The notes beneath the pieces were generated by a model that was given only the letters and a program-made list of their open reading frames with translations, had not been told where the DNA came from and made no database searches. From JAIBJN01 sp963699495 (GTDB taxonomy: Bacteria; Actinomycetota; Thermoleophilia; Gaiellales; Gaiellaceae), in assembly GCA_963699495.1 (NCBI GenBank), contig CAVOUB010000002.1, forward strand, positions 124,001-188,000: a DNA stretch of 64,000 nt, in the 5' to 3' direction. The translations under genes were made by a program, and so were the position numbers. Numbering within the stretch: the first letter of the stretch is position 1; each line of letters opens with the position of its first letter. Positions 42,065-51,613 of this stretch are shown piece by piece.

Positions 42065-44635
42065 ATGCCGAAGACGCTGACCGGCGCCGAGCTCCAGCTC
42101 GACGACGGCCCTGCGCGCGAGTCCGAGCTCTTCCTCGTCGACGGCAACAACCTCGCGTACAGGGCGTACTTCGCCCTGCCCGAGGAGCTGGCGACCACGG
42201 AGGGCTTCCCGACGAACGCGCTCCTGGGCTTCACGAACATGCTCTTCAAGCTCCTCTCCGACTACAAGCCGAAGGGCGTCGCGGTCGCCTGGGACACGAG
42301 CCCGGTGCATCGCAAGGAGCTCGACGCCGAGTACAAGATCGACCGGCGGCCGATGCCGGACCTCCTGCGGGAGCAGTTCCCGCACTTCCGCCCGATCGTC
42401 GAGGCCTTCGGGTACAAGAACCTGGAGTTCGAGGGCTGGGAGGCCGACGACGTCATCGCGACGCTCGCGACGCGGGCCGACGAGGCCGGGGTCAAGACGT
42501 GTGTCGTCTCGACCGACCGCGACGCCTTCCAGCTCTGCACCGAGAACGTCTGCCTGATGATGACGCCGCGCGGCGTCGCGGACGTCCACGTCTACACGCC
42601 CGAGCGCGTCTTCGCGCGCTACGGCGTCACGCCCGAGCAGGTGCCGGACTTCATCGGGCTCAAGGGGGACACGTCCGACAACATCCCCGGCGTTCCGGGC
42701 ATCGGGGACAAGACCGCGGGCCAGCTGATCTCGCAGTACGGCTCCCTCGAGGCTGTGCTCGAGCACGTGGACGAGCTCTCGCCGGGACGCGCGAAGTCCC
42801 TCCGCGAGCACGCCGACCAGGCGCGGGCCTCGAAGGAGCTGGCGACGATGCGGCGCGACCTGTCTCTCGACGTCGACCCGGCGAAGCTCGTGCTCTCGCC
42901 GCCCGGACCGCTCGCAGCTCAAGGAGATCTTCCGCCGCTTCGAGTTCCGCAACCTGCTTCGCCGCGTGGACGAGCTGGACGAGGCGCTGCCGGCGGCGCC
43001 GGCCGAGGTCACGGGCGTCGGACGTCCCCTGGCGCGAAGGCGAGCTCGAGCCGGTCGTCGGCCCGGCGGCCCTGGCCGTGGAGGGCGACCGCTTCGCGCT
43101 CGCGCGCGCCGGCGAGGAGGTGGTCGTCGGCGGGTGGACGCCCGATCTCGTCGGGCGCCTCCGCGACGCTGCCCTCGTCGTCCACGACGCGAAGGCGTCC
43201 CGGCTCGAGGCGGTCGACGACACGCTGCTGATGGCCTACCTGATCGAGCCGGGACGCTCCTCGTACCTGCTGGACGACCTCGCCGCGGAGTACGGGGTGG
43301 AGCTCGTGCCCGAGCCGGCGGCGGACGAGGAGACGGCCGCGCTCGTCCGTCACGCCGCGGCGACGCTGCGCCTCGAGCCGCAGCTCCGCGCGCGGATCGC
43401 CGAGCGCGGTCTCGACCCGCTCTACCGGAACGTCGAGCTGCCGCTGACCGGTGTTCTCGCCGCCATGGAGGACGTCGGCGTGCGCATCGACACGTACCGC
43501 ATGGGGGAGATCACGGCGCGCCTGGCCGATCGCGTCGAGGAGCTCGAGGCGCGGGCGCACGAGCTGGCCGGCGAGGATTTCATGCTCGGCTCGACCCAGC
43601 AGGTCGCGCGCATCCTCTTCGAGGTGCTCGGGCTGACCGCCGGGCGCAAGGGGAAGACCGGCTACTCGACCGACTCACGCGTGCTCCGCGGCGATCCGCG
43701 ACGAGCACGAGATCGTGGCCGTGATCGAGGAGTGGCGAGAGTACTCGAAGCTCCTGAACACCTACCTCGAGCCGCTGCCGAGCCTGATCTCCCCGGCCGA
43801 CGGGCGCCTGCACACGCACTTCAACCAGGCGGTCGCGTCGACCGGACGGCTGTCCACCTCGAACCCGAACCTGCAGGCGATCCCGATCCGCACCGAGCTC
43901 GGCCGCGAGATCCGGAGCGCGTTCGTCGCCGAGCCGGGCTTCCGGCTCCTCTCGGCCGACTACTCCCAGGTCGAGCTGCGGATCCTCGCCCATGTCTCCG
44001 GCGAGCCGAAGCTCCGGGAGGCGTTCGCCGCCGGCGAGGACATCCACGCGGCGACGGCCGCCGAGGTGCTGGGGAAGGAGCGCTCCGAGCTGACGAAGGA
44101 CGAGCGGAACGTGGCGAAGATGGTCAACTTCGGGATCATCTACGGCATCTCCTCGTTCGGGCTTTCGGAGAACCTCGACATCCCGCGCGAGGAGGCGCAG
44201 ACCTATATCGACACGTACCTGGCGCGCTTCCCGCACGTCCAGGACTTCATCCAGCGGACGATCGAGCAGGCCGAGCGCGACGGCTACGTGACGACGCTGT
44301 TCGGCAGGCGGCGGCCGATTCCGGAGCTGAAGGCGCGGAACCGGCAGACGCGCTCGCTCGGCGAGCGCCTGGCGGTCAACTCGGTCATGCAGGGGACGGC
44401 GGCGGACGTGATCAAGGCGGCCATGGTCGCCATCCACCGGCGCCTGCGCGAGGAGGGCCGCGCCGCGCGGCTCGTGCTCCAGGTGCACGACGAGCTCCTG
44501 CTCGAGGTGCCCGAGGTCGAGACCTCGGCCGTGCGCGACCTGGTGCGCGAGGAGATGTGCGGCGCGTACCCGCTCGACCCGCCGATGACGGTCGAGATCG
44601 GCGTCGGCGACGACTGGAACGAAGCGAAGAGCTGA
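42065..44635 (+). CDS. polA: DNA polymerase I (three frameshifts)
   Basis: About 856 residues once joined. 5'-3' exonuclease domain (FLVDGNNLAYRAYFALPEEL, EADDVIATLA, GLKGDTSDNIPGVPGIGDKT), a middle region resembling an inactive 3'-5' exonuclease (DDTLLMAYLIEPGRSSYLLD, no complete DxE set), and the polymerase with motif A DYSQVELRILAH, motif B VNFGIIYGISSFGL and motif C LQVHDELLLEVP. Frame shifts of +1 occur near 42907 (CCCGGACCG), 43017 (GGGCGTCGG) and 43691 (CGCGGCGATC). Removing one base at each restores the family sequence. Three breaks in an otherwise perfect essential-type gene point to sequence error. Confidence 0.88.
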
Positions 44636-44642
44636 CCCCACC

Positions 44643-44785
44643 GGCCACGTCCTGGGTCTGACCCCTGGCATGGCTCCCGTAGGCACGGCCCGCCCGGCGG
44701 CGCCCCCGGCCCGCCCGTGGCCGGGAGCCGAACCGCGGCGCGACACCGTCCCAGGTGGCCACGTCCGGGGTCTGACCCCGGACGT
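44643..44785. repeat. two REP-like palindromes (GGGTCTGACCC type)
   Basis: GGCCACGTCC plus GGGTCTGACCCC occurs at 44643-44668 (imperfect) and 44757-44785. In the second, ACGTCCGGGGTC (44761-44772) and GACCCCGGACGT (44774-44785) are perfect 12-base arms around a single T. Palindromes with this core are known as dispersed REP-type repeats in environmental genomes. The 44636-44790 spacer holds no gene. Confidence 0.65.
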
Positions 44786-44790
44786 GCGAG

Positions 44791-45031
44791 AGCCCGGTCG
44801 AGGTCGGCTGGGTGCTCCACCGGGACTGGTGGGGGCGCGGCCTCGCGACCGAGGCGGGCGGTGCCGCCGTCGAGTGCTGGCGCGAGCACCTCGCCGACCC
44901 GCAGCTCATCTCGATCACGACTCCCGGCGAACCGCCGCTCGCGGGCGGTCATGGAGCGTCTCGGCCTGACGGAGCGCGGCGAGACGCCCTGGCACGGCCA
45001 CGACGTCGTCTGGTACGCGCTCGACCGCTGA
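44791..45031 (+). pseudogene. GNAT acetyltransferase C-terminal fragment (frameshifted)
   Basis: Reads VEVGWVLHRDWWGRGLATEA, the acetyl-CoA-binding R/QxxGxG/A region (WGRGLA), then after a +1 shift near 44936 continues SRAVMERLGLTERGETPWHG to the stop, the usual GNAT C-terminus. About 80 N-terminal residues are missing, replaced by the REP-like palindrome just upstream. The truncation is real; the extra internal shift may be sequence error like others nearby. Confidence 0.65.
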
Positions 45032-45033
45032 CC

Positions 45034-46053
45034 TCAGCTCCGGCGCCAGACGATCTCGGCCGCGCCGATCGGCCACTCGACGGGCTCGCTTGTCGCCGGC
45101 GAGGTCGTAGAACGTCACCTCCGTCGGCCCGCCGATCACGATCCAGCGGCCGTCCGGTGACCACGAGGCCGCATGGCCGGGGAAGATGGTGCCGCTCGGG
45201 CCGAGCTGGGAGCAGCCCGACGTCGAGCACGCGGATGCGGTCGCCGGCTCGGAACGCCGCCGAGCAGTTGTCCGGAGAGAGCTCCGGCAGCCGGCCCTCG
45301 TAGCGCGCGGGCAGATCGAGGGCGGCGGTCAGGCGGCGGCCGACGTATCGCTCGATCCGGCGTCCTTCGACGACGACGGCCACGGAGCCGTCGCTCCCGT
45401 AGTGGACGTGCGTGATCCCTCCCGAGGCCCGCAGCCCGGGGCGGTCGCCGATGTAGAGCCGGTCGCCCCGCGCATAGACGATCTCGCCCGCCGGCGTGTA
45501 CGCGGCCGGGCACCCGTCCAGCTGCCGCCGCCGGCCGGCGAGCTCGAGGTCGATCCCCACGAGCCGGCGGTTGCACCAGGCAGCGCGCTGCCCGTCGTCG
45601 CTCCAGATGAGGAACCCGAAGGCCGCCTCCGAGGATCCCAGGTCGCGGTTGGGCCGGCCGAGGTCGAGGAAGCGGAACGGGACGGCGTCCCCCACCGGCT
45701 CCCCGACTCCGACCGCGACCTTCGCGGTCACCGGAGCGGCCCAGAGCTGGCAGGTCGAGCGCGCGACGACGTTCGGGAGCTCGAGCCCGGTCGGGAGGTC
45801 GAACTCGCGGATCGCGCACGAGCCCGTCTGGGCCAGCACGATGGAGCCGGGCGCACCGGTGACCGCCGGGAAGAACGCGCGACCGAGATTCTCGTCCACC
45901 TCGGCCCCTGTCCCCGTCGGCTGGGTCTCGCCGGTCGCGGTCGTGGTCGGCCTGACCTCGATGCGGGTCTCGTCCGGAACGGAGGGAATCCGCGAGGGCG
46001 ATGCCGCCCACGAGCAGCACCGCGCCCAGGATGAGGAGGTCGCGGCCTTTCAC
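45034..46053 (-). CDS. membrane-anchored beta-propeller-like protein (three frameshifts)
   Basis: About 338 residues joined. The N-terminus is a signal anchor (MKGRDLLILGAVLLVGGIALA). The rest is a TolB/WD-like set of blades: FGFLIWSDDGQRAAWCNRRL, LPELSPDNCSAAFRAGDRIR, AASWSPDGRWIVIGGPTEVT and the end GAAEIVWRRS. Frames shift three times near 45985, 45215 and 45093, all explained by single surplus bases. No catalytic motif is seen. It is divergent from rpsA, whose promoter begins 12 bases from its ATG. Confidence 0.65.
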
Positions 46054-46064
46054 GGAGTGCTGGC

Positions 46065-46070
46065 TATAAT
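46065..46070 (+). promoter_or_regulatory. -10 box of rpsA
   Basis: TATAAT, the best -10 match in the window, inside TGGCTATAAT. It ends 12 bases before the rpsA ATG, which would leave about a 5-base leader. Confidence 0.65.
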
Positions 46071-46082
46071 GCGCGATCCCGC

Positions 46083-47570
46083 ATGGTTTCGAACGACACG
46101 ACTACCGAAGCAGACATCTCGAAGACAGACGACGACGTCTGGACCCGTGGTCCTGACGGCGAGCTGATCCCCGACTACGACTCCACCTTCCCCGTCATCA
46201 ACGAGGGGGAGGTCGTGCGCGGCAAGGTCGTGCGCGTGGACAAGGACGAGGTCCTGGTCGACATCGGCTACAAGTCCGAAGGGGTCATCCCAGTCTCCGA
46301 GCTCTCGATCCGCCGGTCGGTCAACCCGGCCGACGAGGTGAACCTCGGCGACGAGATCGACGCGCTCGTGATGACGAAGGAGGACGCCGAGGGGCGCCTG
46401 ATCCTGTCGAAGAAGCGCGCCCGCTTCGAGATGGCGTGGAAGCGCATCGAGGGCGCTGCCGAGAGCGGCGAGCCCGTGGAGGGAATCGTCATCGAGGTCG
46501 TGAAGGGCGGGCTCATCCTCGACCTCGGCGTGCGCGGCTTCCTGCCCGCGTCCCTGGTCGACATCCGGCGCGTCCAGGACCTGGACGAGTTCATGAGCCA
46601 GACGCTGCGCTGCAAGGTGATCGAGCTGAATCGCAGCCGCAACAACGTCGTCCTCTCCCGCCGTGCGGTGCTCGAGGAGGAGCGGCGCGAGATGCGGCAG
46701 GCGATCCTCGACCGGCTCTCGCCCGGCGACGTCGTCGAGGGCACGATCTCGAACATCGTCGACTTCGGCGCGTTCGTCGACCTCGAGGGCATCGACGGCC
46801 TCATCCACATCTCCGAGCTCTCCTGGAGCCACGTCAACCATCCGTCCGAGCTGCTCGAGATCGGGCAGGAGGTCAAGGTCAAGGTGCTCGACATCGACCG
46901 CGACCGCCAGCGGATCTCGCTCGGGCTCAAGCAGACGCAGTCCGATCCGTGGCAGCAGGTCATCGACACCTACCAGCAGGGAGACGTCGTCGAGGGACGG
47001 GTCACGAAGGTCGTCACCTTCGGCGCGTTCGTCGAGGTCATCCCGGGCGTCGAGGGGCTCGTGCACATCTCCGAGCTCGCCGCGCATCATGTCGAGAACC
47101 CACGTGAGGTCGTCCAGCAGGGCGAGACCCTCCGGGCGAAGATCATCGAGATGGACGCCGAGCGCCGGCGCCTCTCGCTGTCGCTCAAGCGCGTCGAGGA
47201 CGGAGAGTCCGCGCGACCGGGCATCGGCGAGGACGCTCCCGAGCTCCGCCTCTCGGACGAGGTCTTCGTCGAGGGCGCCGCGGCAGACGACGTCTCCGAG
47301 GCCGACCTGGAGGCCGCCGAGGAGTCTATCGTCGAGGAGGCGATCGCCGAGGCCGAGGACGAGGCCGTCGAGGAGGCGATCGTCGAAGAGGCGATCGTGG
47401 AGGCCGAGGTCGAGGCCGTCGCTGAGGAAGCGATCGCGGAGACCGAGACCGACGCTCCCGGCGAGCAGCAGGCCGAGGAAGGCGACCCGCCGGCTCCCGA
47501 AACGGGCCCCACGGTCGCGGACGAGGCTCCCGCCGAGGCCGGCGAGCCCGACGACGACGAGCCCCGGTAG
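46083..47570 (+). CDS. rpsA: 30S ribosomal protein S1
   Basis: 495 residues with four S1 RNA-binding domains, starting near residues 35, 122, 207 and 294. Examples: VVRGKVVRVDKDEVLVDIGY, VEGTISNIVDFGAFVDLEGI and VEGRVTKVVTFGAFVEVIPG. It binds mRNA on the small subunit. The last 100 residues are a low-complexity acidic tail with imperfect EEAI(V/A)E repeats, replacing the extra S1 domains of longer homologues. Many genes here are apparently leaderless, for which S1 is thought less important. Confidence 0.95.
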   Translation: MVSNDTTTEADISKTDDDVWTRGPDGELIPDYDSTFPVINEGEVVRGKVVRVDKDEVLVDIGYKSEGVIPVSELSIRRSVNPADEVNLGDEIDALVMTKEDAEGRLILSKKRARFEMAWKRIEGAAESGEPVEGIVIEVVKGGLILDLGVRGFLPASLVDIRRVQDLDEFMSQTLRCKVIELNRSRNNVVLSRRAVLEEERREMRQAILDRLSPGDVVEGTISNIVDFGAFVDLEGIDGLIHISELSWSHVNHPSELLEIGQEVKVKVLDIDRDRQRISLGLKQTQSDPWQQVIDTYQQGDVVEGRVTKVVTFGAFVEVIPGVEGLVHISELAAHHVENPREVVQQGETLRAKIIEMDAERRRLSLSLKRVEDGESARPGIGEDAPELRLSDEVFVEGAAADDVSEADLEAAEESIVEEAIAEAEDEAVEEAIVEEAIVEAEVEAVAEEAIAETETDAPGEQQAEEGDPPAPETGPTVADEAPAEAGEPDDDEPR

Positions 47571-47580
47571 CCACCGCCCA

Positions 47581-48156
47581 GTCGCGGTAGCGATCACGGG
47601 CGGGATCGGAGCCGGCAAGTCGACGGCTCTACGCCTGTTCGCGAAGCACGGTGCCGCGGTGATCTCGAGCGACGAGATCGTGCACAGGCTGCTGCGCGAG
47701 GACCCCGCGGTGAAGGAGGCCGTCCTCGAGCGCTTCGGGCCAGAGGTGCTGGGCCCCGACGGCGAGATCGACCGCGCCAAGGTGGGAAAGGTCGTCTTCT
47801 CCGACCGGCCCGCGCTCGCCTGGCTCGAGCAGCTCCTCCATCCGCGCGTCGTCGCCGGCTACCTGAAGTGGCGCGAGGAGCTGGCCGAGCTTCCGACCCC
47901 GCCCGCGGTGTGCGTGACCGAGGTGCCGCTCCTCTACGAGGTCGGAGGTGAGACCCGCTTCGACAAGGTGGTCGTCGTCACCGCCTCGCCGGAGGTGCGG
48001 ATCTCGCGTCGCATCGGCCCGCTGCGCGAGCGGGAGCAGCGCCTGCTTCCCGAGGAGGAGAAGCTGAAGCGGGCAGACTTCGCCTACGTCAACGACGGGA
48101 CGCTCGCCGATCTCGACCAGTTCGTGTCCGGCGTGGTCGCCACTCTCTCCAGATGA
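47581..48156 (+). CDS. coaE: dephospho-CoA kinase (start codon unclear)
   Basis: About 191 residues. Last step of CoA synthesis. P-loop ITGGIGAGKSTALRLFAKHG, then VISSDEIVHRLLRE, TEVPLLYEVGGE and EEKLKRADFAYVNDG. The frame is open from within rpsA and there is no ATG, GTG or TTG between the rpsA stop (47568) and the P-loop; the expected start falls on GTC at 47581. A single-base error there, or an unusual start, is possible. Gap to rpsA about ten bases; overlaps the next gene by four. Confidence 0.88.
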   Translation, partial: VAVAITGGIGAGKSTALRLFAKHGAAVISSDEIVHRLLREDPAVKEAVLERFGPEVLGPDGEIDRAKVGKVVFSDRPALAWLEQLLHPRVVAGYLKWREELAELPTPPAVCVTEVPLLYEVGGETRFDKVVVVTASPEVRISRRIGPLREREQRLLPEEEKLKRADFAYVNDGTLADLDQFVSGVVATLSR

Positions 48157-48704
48157 GACTCGTCTTCAGCGGCGTGGTGCTCCTGGCCGCCCTCGCGGTG
48201 GGGGTCTTCTACGTTGAGGATACGAAGCCGGCCTGGTACGCGCGGCTCCGCTACCCGCTCGAGTACGAGCACATCGTCCGCGGGCACGCCGAGCAGTACG
48301 AGCTCGACCCGGCTCTGCTCGCCGCAGTCATCTACCGCGAGAGCAAGTTCGACCCCAACGCGCGCTCGTCCTCGGGCGCGCTGGGCCTCATGCAGCTCCT
48401 CCCCGACACGGCCGAAGGGATCGCGCAGCTCACCGGCGGCAACCGCTTCGAGGTCGACGACCTCTACGACCCGGAGATCAACGTCCGCTACGGCTCCTTC
48501 TACCTCCGCCGCCTCCTGCGCAAGTACGACGACGAGCGGCTCGCGCTGGCCGCGTACAACGCCGGGCAGGCCAACGTGGACGAATGGATCGCCGAGGGCG
48601 AGGAGGGGATCCCCTTCCCGGAGACGCGCGAGTTCGTCGACAACGTCCTCGAGGCGCGCGACGTCTACGCGCGCGCCTACGCGGACGAGCTCGGGCTCGA
48701 CTAG
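48153..48704 (+). CDS. lytic transglycosylase (SLT domain)
   Basis: 183 residues. Signal anchor RLVFSGVVLLAALAVGVFYV, then a soluble lytic murein transglycosylase fold: YELDPALLAAVIYRESKFDP with the catalytic Glu in YRES, SSGALGLMQLLPDTA and LALAAYNAGQANV. It cleaves peptidoglycan outside the membrane. ATG overlaps the coaE stop, and its end overlaps the convergent sulfatase stop by four bases. Confidence 0.92.
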   Translation: MRLVFSGVVLLAALAVGVFYVEDTKPAWYARLRYPLEYEHIVRGHAEQYELDPALLAAVIYRESKFDPNARSSSGALGLMQLLPDTAEGIAQLTGGNRFEVDDLYDPEINVRYGSFYLRRLLRKYDDERLALAAYNAGQANVDEWIAEGEEGIPFPETREFVDNVLEARDVYARAYADELGLD

Positions 48705-50311
48705 AGCCGAACGACCTCGCAGTCCCGGGCGACCACGTCGGACCGGTCTGCGACGACACGGTCGCGGCCGCTCCCGCAGTGGATCGTGTCGCGTGCGCCT
48801 CCCCGGGCGAGGATGACGTCATTTCCGTCCCCGGCGAGCACGACGTCTCGGCCGGCACGGGGCTCGATCCGGTCGTTGCCGCCCTTCGCGCAGATGTAGT
48901 CGAACCACGGGCTGCCCACGAGCACGTTCCGCTTGGGGGTGCCCTCGCGGGTGCAGTAGCCGAGCAGGGTCAGCCGCGGCGGAGGTGGGCTGCAGAGCTT
49001 GCGCAGGCGCATGCGCTGGACATGGCGGAGCTCGCGATACGCGGGCCGCCCTGCCAGGTTCTCGAGCTCGTAGGGGTCGGCGGCGAGGTTGTAGAGCTCC
49101 TCCTCGCCGGTCGAGTACTGGACGTACTTCAGCGCCGGGCGCCGCAGCGCACAGTAGGGAGGCGCGAAGGGGCCCATGTGCTCGACGAGGAACAGATTCC
49201 TCCAGAGATCCACGGGGTCCCCCAGGAGGGGCTCGAGGCTGCGGCCCTCCGCCGGGAAGGGCGCCCCGGCCACAGCGGCGAAGGTCGGGGCGAGGTCGAT
49301 GTTGAGCGCCAGGCGCGACTCCTTCCGGGGGGCGCCGGCGAGCGGGTCGTAGCGGATGACCAGCGGCACCCGGATGGAGGACTCGTCCGCGACGTACTTC
49401 GAGTTCCAGCGGTTCTCGCCCCAGGAGAGCCCGTTGTCGGACGTGAAGGCGACCAGCGTGTTGTGAAGGCGACCCGTGTCCGCCAGCGCGTCGACGAGCT
49501 CCCCCACCGCGTCGTCCACCGCGAGCAGGGACTCGAGCTGCTTCTCGTGCAGCCCGTCCTCCAGGGCCTGGCGCGCTTCGTCCCAGAGCGGGCGGGCCTG
49601 CGCGAACGCCGGCTTGTCGGAGACGTCCTCCTCGTTGTAGTTGGGCGGGCGCCACGGCTCCATGCCGGCAAAGGCGCCTTCGTGCCGCCGAGCCGGCACC
49701 GCCGGCAGGTGCGGGGCCGTCGGGGCGAAGACGACGAAGAGCGGGCCACTCGCGCTCCTGATGAAGTCCGCGGCCTTGTCCGCGAGGACGTCCGTCGAGT
49801 AGTTGCCGAGCCCGTTGTACGGGACGAGGGCTCCGTCCTCGTTGAGGGTGAAGTCGTAGTAGAGATTCGAGCCGGTGGTGATGAAGGCCGCCCAGCGCGA
49901 CCAGCCGGGCGGGACGTAGGTGCCGGCGTAGCCGTTCAGGTACTTGCCGAAGTGGGCCGTCTGATAGCCGGCCGCCTGCAGCGTCGTCGCGATCGTGCTC
50001 GCGTCCCGGAAGACGTGGAAGCCGCCGTACTTCCCCTGGTTGGAGTAGACGCCGGTGGTGTGCGAGTACTGACCCGTGAGGATGCTCGCCCGGCTGGGGC
50101 AGCAGAGCGGGTTGACGACGAACGCATTCGTGAAGTCGACGCCGTGGCCGACCAGTTTGGACTGCACGGTCGGCATCTGCTCGATCGTGTCGAAGCGCTG
50201 GTCGTCGGTGAGGACGAGCACGATGCTGGGCTGCTGCGCCTGCGCCGCGTGAGCCAGCGCGAGCGCGGCCAGGATCGCGAGTGCGCAGCTGACGGGACCC
50301 CTCGCGCGCAT
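48701..50311 (-). CDS. secreted sulfatase with C-terminal RTX-like repeats
   Basis: 536 residues with a signal peptide (LAILAALALAHAAQA). Sulfatase core: SIVLVLTDDQRFDTIEQMPT, CCPSRASILTGQYSHTTGVY (C-x-P-S-R formylglycine site) and FTSDNGLSWGENRW. After about residue 465, hemolysin-type calcium-binding repeats appear (CAKGGNDRIEP, LAGDGNDVILARGG). It needs a formylglycine enzyme; the only one in view is at 4081. Extracellular sulfate-ester or phosphonate hydrolysis is inferred. Confidence 0.88.
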   Translation of the reverse strand: MRARGPVSCALAILAALALAHAAQAQQPSIVLVLTDDQRFDTIEQMPTVQSKLVGHGVDFTNAFVVNPLCCPSRASILTGQYSHTTGVYSNQGKYGGFHVFRDASTIATTLQAAGYQTAHFGKYLNGYAGTYVPPGWSRWAAFITTGSNLYYDFTLNEDGALVPYNGLGNYSTDVLADKAADFIRSASGPLFVVFAPTAPHLPAVPARRHEGAFAGMEPWRPPNYNEEDVSDKPAFAQARPLWDEARQALEDGLHEKQLESLLAVDDAVGELVDALADTGRLHNTLVAFTSDNGLSWGENRWNSKYVADESSIRVPLVIRYDPLAGAPRKESRLALNIDLAPTFAAVAGAPFPAEGRSLEPLLGDPVDLWRNLFLVEHMGPFAPPYCALRRPALKYVQYSTGEEELYNLAADPYELENLAGRPAYRELRHVQRMRLRKLCSPPPPRLTLLGYCTREGTPKRNVLVGSPWFDYICAKGGNDRIEPRAGRDVVLAGDGNDVILARGGARDTIHCGSGRDRVVADRSDVVARDCEVVRL

Positions 50312-50353
50312 GGCGCGAGAGTATCGGCTGAGGCGGTGGAGCAGCAGAACGGC

Positions 50354-51523
50354 CTAGGGGCAGCCCCGCTTCAGGTCGGTGCGATCGCCGTTGCACGCGT
50401 CGGGGCCCGGGCCGCCGATCAGCTGGTCGCCTCGGGCGCGGTCGCGGGCATCCAGCGAGTCGGCGCCCCCGGCGCCGCGCAGGACGTCCCGGCCGTGGCG
50501 GTCGAAGATCAGGTCGGAGCCTCCCTGTCCGTTCATCACGTCGTTGCCGCCGCCTCCGAAGATCAGGTCCGCTCCGCCGCCGCCGAGGATGAGGTCGCCG
50601 CCGCCCAGGCCGCGGATCTCCTCGGCGCCGGGTGTTCCGGTGAGCGTTTCCCCGCCGGGCGATCCGAGGACCAGCGGGCCCCAGCTGAGCGTGATCCGGG
50701 TGGTGTCGAACAGTCCTTCCAGAGGCGTGATCTGGATCATGTAGGTCTTGGACGCTTCGGCGTCCACGAGCGGGAGCCAGCTCGAGCAGCAGCCGCGATC
50801 CGGGTCGTCGTCGTTGGAGCCCAGCTCGACGAGCGACTCGACGCTGGTTCCCTCGTACACCGCCAGGACGGTGTCGACTCCGCGACTGCCGAAGGTCGAC
50901 ACCTTGTACGTGCCGTCCGCCGGCGGCTGCCACGAATACCAGGTGCTCGACTCGGCGCCGAAGGGCTGCTCGCCCAGCTCCGTCGTTGACCCGTCGAGCG
51001 TGTCGTCGGTGCGGGTGCCCGACGCTCCCGTCAGGGCGATCGCCTCCGAGAAGTTGTCGTTCGCCGGCGACGGCACGGCGGCGACGAGAAAGATGCCCGC
51101 CTTGCCGGCGAACCCGTCGATCGCGATCCGGTAGGTCGTCCCGGCGATGGTCGGGAAGCTGACGCTCGACCCGCCCACGTTCGTGTCGTCGTTCGAAGCC
51201 ACTTCCGTCAGGGCGTTCACGGCCGTCCCCGTGTAGACGCCGAGCACCGTGTCGAAGAGCGCGTCGGAGATCACGGCGACGTGCGGGACGCTGCCGTCGA
51301 GCGGCGCCGTCCACGTGAACCAGACGGACTTCCCGCCGGCGTTGCCGGCGTGATCCGGCTCGCCGGCCTCCTTCGTGGCCCCGACATTCGAGCCGAAGAC
51401 GAACTCGTCCTCGGCCGTGTTCAGGTCGATCGCGTTGGCGAAGTCGTCGTTCGCGGGCGCAGCGAGCGCGGTAGCTGGGAGGGCAAGGGCCAAGGTCACG
51501 ATGACGAGCGGGGCGATGCGCAC
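50354..51523 (-). CDS. secreted PPC-domain protein with RTX-like repeats
   Basis: 389 residues, signal peptide RIAPLVIVTLALALPATALA. Two similar domains start ANDDFANAIDL and ANDNFSEAIAL and contain VWFTWTAPLDGSV / TWYSWQPPADGTY, the pre-peptidase C-terminal (PPC) type. The end has GGGDLILGGGGADLIFGGGG-like calcium-binding repeats. It lies 42 bases upstream of the RTX-tailed sulfatase on the same strand, so both may be exported together. No enzyme motif. Confidence 0.82.
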   Translation of the reverse strand: MRIAPLVIVTLALALPATALAAPANDDFANAIDLNTAEDEFVFGSNVGATKEAGEPDHAGNAGGKSVWFTWTAPLDGSVPHVAVISDALFDTVLGVYTGTAVNALTEVASNDDTNVGGSSVSFPTIAGTTYRIAIDGFAGKAGIFLVAAVPSPANDNFSEAIALTGASGTRTDDTLDGSTTELGEQPFGAESSTWYSWQPPADGTYKVSTFGSRGVDTVLAVYEGTSVESLVELGSNDDDPDRGCCSSWLPLVDAEASKTYMIQITPLEGLFDTTRITLSWGPLVLGSPGGETLTGTPGAEEIRGLGGGDLILGGGGADLIFGGGGNDVMNGQGGSDLIFDRHGRDVLRGAGGADSLDARDRARGDQLIGGPGPDACNGDRTDLKRGCP

Positions 51524-51613
51524 TCGACTACCTCCTCGGAGAGATTGACGGGACCGTACGACTTCCGGCAGCGGCCTTCAAGCGCCGGATGAGCGCTGGC
51601 TAGGATGATCGTC

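Noticed and set aside
42065..44635. Programmed ribosomal frameshifting in polA or livF
   Set aside because: No slippery heptamer or shared structure at the three sites of each gene, and every site is simply repaired by deleting one base; error is the simpler reading.
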